Of a stretch of 43,530 bases of DNA, positions 40,971-43,530 are shown piece after piece. Position 1 is the stretch's first letter; every line of letters starts with the position of its first letter. Under the pieces are notes generated by a model. That model was not told the DNA's origin and ran no database searches. It saw nothing but the letters and a program-made list of their open reading frames with translations. This DNA comes from DASYTH01 sp035762905 (lineage in GTDB: Bacteria; Actinomycetota; Actinomycetes; Mycobacteriales; Pseudonocardiaceae). The position numbers and the translations under genes are program-made. The stretch spans positions 1 to 43,530 of the forward strand of contig NZ_DASUCC010000023.1 of assembly GCF_035762905.1 (NCBI RefSeq). The letters run 5' to 3'.

Positions 40971-43530
40971 TCACCGGGCCTCCCGGCATTCCTGCGCGAT
41001 GCCGCGCAGAGCGGCGGCGAAGTCGGCCGCGGCTTGTTCGACCTGCGCCGCGGGGAGCAGATCCGCCTGGTAGTACCAGGTGAACGCCATCCGGCCGTCG
41101 CCGGTCTCGCCGACCACGTCGATCAGATGGTCGGGGCGGTCGGCCGGATCGTGATCCTGGCCGACGGAGGTGTGCACCGCGTGGTAGAGGGTCTGGCCCT
41201 CGTCCTGGGCGCGGGTGTCGAACTGGCCCAGATAGTTGAACGCCACCTGCGGGTCGGGTCCGGACGGGGTGAGGCCGCCGAGGTAGCGCAGCGCGCCGTA
41301 GCCGAAGCCGTTGCCGGGCACGGCGCGCAGTTGCCGGCGCACGGACTTGACCAGGGTGCGCCAGTCGCCGTCCGGGACGTCCAGCGCGATCGGGTACAGG
41401 GTGGTGAACCAGCCGACGGTGCGGGACAGGTCGACCGCCTCCTCGCCGTCGAACACGTCCTCCCGGCCGTGCCCCTCCAGGTCGAGCACGATCCGGGAAC
41501 CGCCGGTCCACCGGGACAGCGACCACGCCAGCGCCGCCAGCAGCACGTCGTTGATCCGGGTCCGGTACACCGCGGGGGCGCCGCGCAGCAGCGCCTCGGT
41601 GTCCTCCCTGGACAGCTCCACCGGCACCGAGCCGACCGGTGCGTCCGACGACCCGGAACCGGTCACCGGAAGCACCGCACCGTCCACAGTGGACGACCAG
41701 TGCTCCAGCTCGTGGTCCAGCCGGCCGGCGGCCACGTGGTCGCGCAGCCGGACCGCCCAGTCCCGGAACGAGGTGGTCTTCGGGCCCAGGTCGATCTCCT
41801 CGCCGCGCAGCGCCGCATGGTAGGCGGTGTCCAGGTCGTCGAGCAGGATCCGCCAGGACACCCCGTCCACCACCGCATGATGTCCCACCAGCAGCAGCAA
41901 CGGGTTGACCTCCGCGCCCCGGTCGAACAGCGCCGCCTTGAGCAGCGGCCCGGTGCCGAGGTCGAATCCGGCATGGAGCTCGTCGGCCAGCCGCTCCAGC
42001 TCCGCGTCGGGCGCGGACACACCGGACAGATCGTGGCACTCCAGCACGGACACCGGCTCGATCCCGGCGTTGTGCTGGTGCCACTGGCCGCTGTGCGCCT
42101 CGAACCGCATCCGCAGCGCGTCGTGCTGAACCAGCAGCGCCTCCAGCGCCCGGCGCAGCGCCGCCACGTCCGGCCGGCCGGCCAGCTCGGTCAGGTGCGA
42201 CTGGTTGAAGTGGTGCGGATTGGCCCGGCCGGACCGGAAGAACCACTCCTGGATCGGGGTCAGCGGCACCGGTCCGACCACCGGGGCACGTTCCCCCGGC
42301 GTGTCGTCCACTGTGGACACGACGGTCGCAAGGGACGCGACGGTCTGGTTGGCGAACAGGTCCTTGGTGGTCAGCCGCAGCGCCCGCTGCCGGGCCCTGG
42401 CCACCACCTGGATGCTCAGGATCGAGTCCCCGCCGAGCGCGAAGAAGTTGTCGGTCCGGCCGACCGTGGGCACGCCGAGCACGTCGGCCCAGATCTCGCA
42501 CAGCGCGGTCTCCACCGGACCCTCGGGCGGCACGTGCACCGCGCCGGTGCCGGTGCTCGCCGGGTCCGGCACGGGCAGCGCGTCCCGGTTCACCTTTCCG
42601 TTGGGGCTCAACGGGATCTTGTCCAGGACCACGAACGCCGACGGGATCATGTGGCCGGGCAGGTGCTCGCCGAGGTAATCCCGCAGCTCGGCCGGCGAAC
42701 CACCCACCACGTAGGCAACCAGCCGCTTGTGCCCGCCGTCGGCCTGCCGGACCGCGGCGACCGCCTCGGTCACCGCCGGATGGCGCAGCAGCACCGTCTC
42801 GATCTCGCCCAGCTCGATCCGGAAGCCGCGGATCTTGACCTGGTCGTCGATCCGGCCGGCGAACTCCAGCACCCCGTCCCGGCTCCAGCGGACCAGGTCG
42901 CCGGTGCGGTACATCCGCGACCCGGGCGGGCCGTACGGGTTGGCCACGAACCGTTCGGCGGTCAGGCCGGGCCGGTCCAGGTACCCGCGGGCCAGTCCGG
43001 CACCGGTCACGTACAGCTCGCCGGGCACGCCGACCGGAACCGGGCGCAGGTTCGCGTCCAGCACATGCACCACGGTGTTCCAGATCGGCCGGCCGATCGG
43101 CGGCGCCGAGGTGCCGGCGGCAAGCGGTTCGCTCCACGTGGTGACCACGGTGGACTCGGTCGGCCCGTAGGCGTTGATCATCCGCCGGCCGGCCGACCAC
43201 CGGTTCACCAGATCCGCCGAGCACGCCTCGCCGCCGACGATCAGCGTGCGGAACGACTCCAGCGGCACGTCCGGCACGGTGGCCATGGCCACCGGCGGGA
43301 TCAGGGCGTGCGTCACACCGCGCGTGGTGATCACCTCGGCCAGTTGCTCACCGAGCAGCGGACCGGGCGGCGGCACCACGAGTGCGGCACCGGCCGGCAG
43401 CGACATGCACAGCTCCAGCACCGAGGCGTCGAAGCTGGGCGAGGAGAACTCCAGCACGCGGTCCCCCGGCCGCACCTGGAAGTGCGCCACCTCCGCGGCG
43501 GAGAAGCTGGCCAGCCCGGCGTGCGTGACC
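40971..43530 (-). CDS. Nonribosomal peptide synthetase, terminal A-PCP-E module (5' part outside window)
   Basis: The frame is open to the right edge, so 853 residues of the C-terminus are visible. Order: adenylation domain (FSSPSFDASVLELCM, INAYGPTES, YRTGDLVRW, GRIDDQVKIRGFRIE, PLSPNGKVNRD), carrier (FALGGDSI), then an epimerisation domain (GHHAVVDGVSW, EGHGRE, TVGWFTTLYP, FNYLGQFD). The Stachelhaus-type residues I read are D-A-L-V-I-G-A-V-V-K, one off a tyrosine code I recall (DALVTGAVVK); treat that as a hint. No thioesterase follows, so the D-residue would be passed to another protein or released otherwise. A GTG at 43490 is not the real start. Confidence 0.95.
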   Translation of the reverse strand, partial: VTHAGLASFSAAEVAHFQVRPGDRVLEFSSPSFDASVLELCMSLPAGAALVVPPPGPLLGEQLAEVITTRGVTHALIPPVAMATVPDVPLESFRTLIVGGEACSADLVNRWSAGRRMINAYGPTESTVVTTWSEPLAAGTSAPPIGRPIWNTVVHVLDANLRPVPVGVPGELYVTGAGLARGYLDRPGLTAERFVANPYGPPGSRMYRTGDLVRWSRDGVLEFAGRIDDQVKIRGFRIELGEIETVLLRHPAVTEAVAAVRQADGGHKRLVAYVVGGSPAELRDYLGEHLPGHMIPSAFVVLDKIPLSPNGKVNRDALPVPDPASTGTGAVHVPPEGPVETALCEIWADVLGVPTVGRTDNFFALGGDSILSIQVVARARQRALRLTTKDLFANQTVASLATVVSTVDDTPGERAPVVGPVPLTPIQEWFFRSGRANPHHFNQSHLTELAGRPDVAALRRALEALLVQHDALRMRFEAHSGQWHQHNAGIEPVSVLECHDLSGVSAPDAELERLADELHAGFDLGTGPLLKAALFDRGAEVNPLLLLVGHHAVVDGVSWRILLDDLDTAYHAALRGEEIDLGPKTTSFRDWAVRLRDHVAAGRLDHELEHWSSTVDGAVLPVTGSGSSDAPVGSVPVELSREDTEALLRGAPAVYRTRINDVLLAALAWSLSRWTGGSRIVLDLEGHGREDVFDGEEAVDLSRTVGWFTTLYPIALDVPDGDWRTLVKSVRRQLRAVPGNGFGYGALRYLGGLTPSGPDPQVAFNYLGQFDTRAQDEGQTLYHAVHTSVGQDHDPADRPDHLIDVVGETGDGRMAFTWYYQADLLPAAQVEQAAADFAAALRGIAQECREAR
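41682..41694. repeat. GTCCAC(A/T)GTGGAC palindrome, copy 2
   Basis: Same 13-bp dyad, within the NRPS gene. On the coding strand it encodes Ser-Thr-Val-Asp with Thr codon ACT. Confidence 0.7.
42306..42318. repeat. GTCCAC(A/T)GTGGAC palindrome, copy 3
   Basis: Same dyad, within the NRPS gene. On the coding strand it encodes Ser-Thr-Val-Asp with Thr codon ACA. Confidence 0.7.

Noticed and set aside
1..43530. tRNA, rRNA, transposase or integrase genes
   Set aside because: None seen on either strand; no inverted-repeat-bounded element or att-like duplication was found by eye.

Overview
The window is high-GC DNA with GTG starts, many 4-bp ATGA/GTGA gene overlaps, and actinomycete-type enzymes (cutinase, PL1/PL11/GH10 secreted hydrolases, MbtH-NRPS). 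It is almost certainly from a filamentous actinomycete. A Pseudonocardiales-like genus is my guess; no rRNA or other marker gene is present to prove it.

Layout. (1) 1-833: the end of an unrecognised protein and a CYTH-fold protein, then a gene-free 260-bp stretch with two small tandem repeats. (2) 1050-3070: a self-contained ABC-2 exporter operon (ATPase, permease, small XRE regulator) behind a palindrome. (3) 3090-15916: a pectin/rhamnogalacturonan utilisation locus. It holds a carbohydrate importer (two permeases and a lipoprotein binding protein, no ATPase), a Gfo/Idh/MocA-PmoA fusion, two PL1-type pectate lyases, a PL11 rhamnogalacturonan lyase, and a 1062-residue one-protein sensor/regulator. 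Three promoters in this locus carry the same element: two direct repeats of AT(A/C/T)GTCCAC spaced exactly 21 bp, then a TAnnnT -10 hexamer at identical spacing. I infer that the AraC domain of the regulator binds there and turns on import and depolymerisation together.

(4) 15995-18829: a secreted cutinase/PETase-like hydrolase, a small unknown protein and a secreted SGNH esterase. (5) 18832-26193: an iron-linked divergent locus. On the minus strand lie an adenylation-carrier-membrane acyltransferase fusion and an FAD monooxygenase. On the plus strand lies a complete FbpABC/FutABC-type ferric ABC transporter. DtxR/IdeR-like boxes sit in the shared promoter. (6) 26274-28014: a WXG100-like protein with a C-terminal HExxH domain, which looks like a type VII-secreted toxin, followed by a small zinc-ribbon partner. 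(7) 28094-31204: a large secreted GH10 xylanase with two N-terminal CBM22-like and two C-terminal CBM9-like modules.

(8) 31651-38177: a five-gene minus-strand cassette that I recognise as the SCO2521-SCO2525 families of Streptomyces, converging on a two-TM protein with a degenerate ion-channel look. The cassette contains a ParA/MinD-like protein whose P-loop lysine is arginine and an SAM methyltransferase. I know of no function for it, so it is the best candidate here for an undescribed system. (9) 38238-43530: the end of a nonribosomal peptide cluster on the same strand (FAD oxidoreductase, MbtH protein, MFS exporter, terminal A-PCP-E NRPS module), running off the right edge.

No rRNA, tRNA, insertion sequence or CRISPR array was seen. 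All functional calls come from reading motifs by eye; none was checked by a database search.
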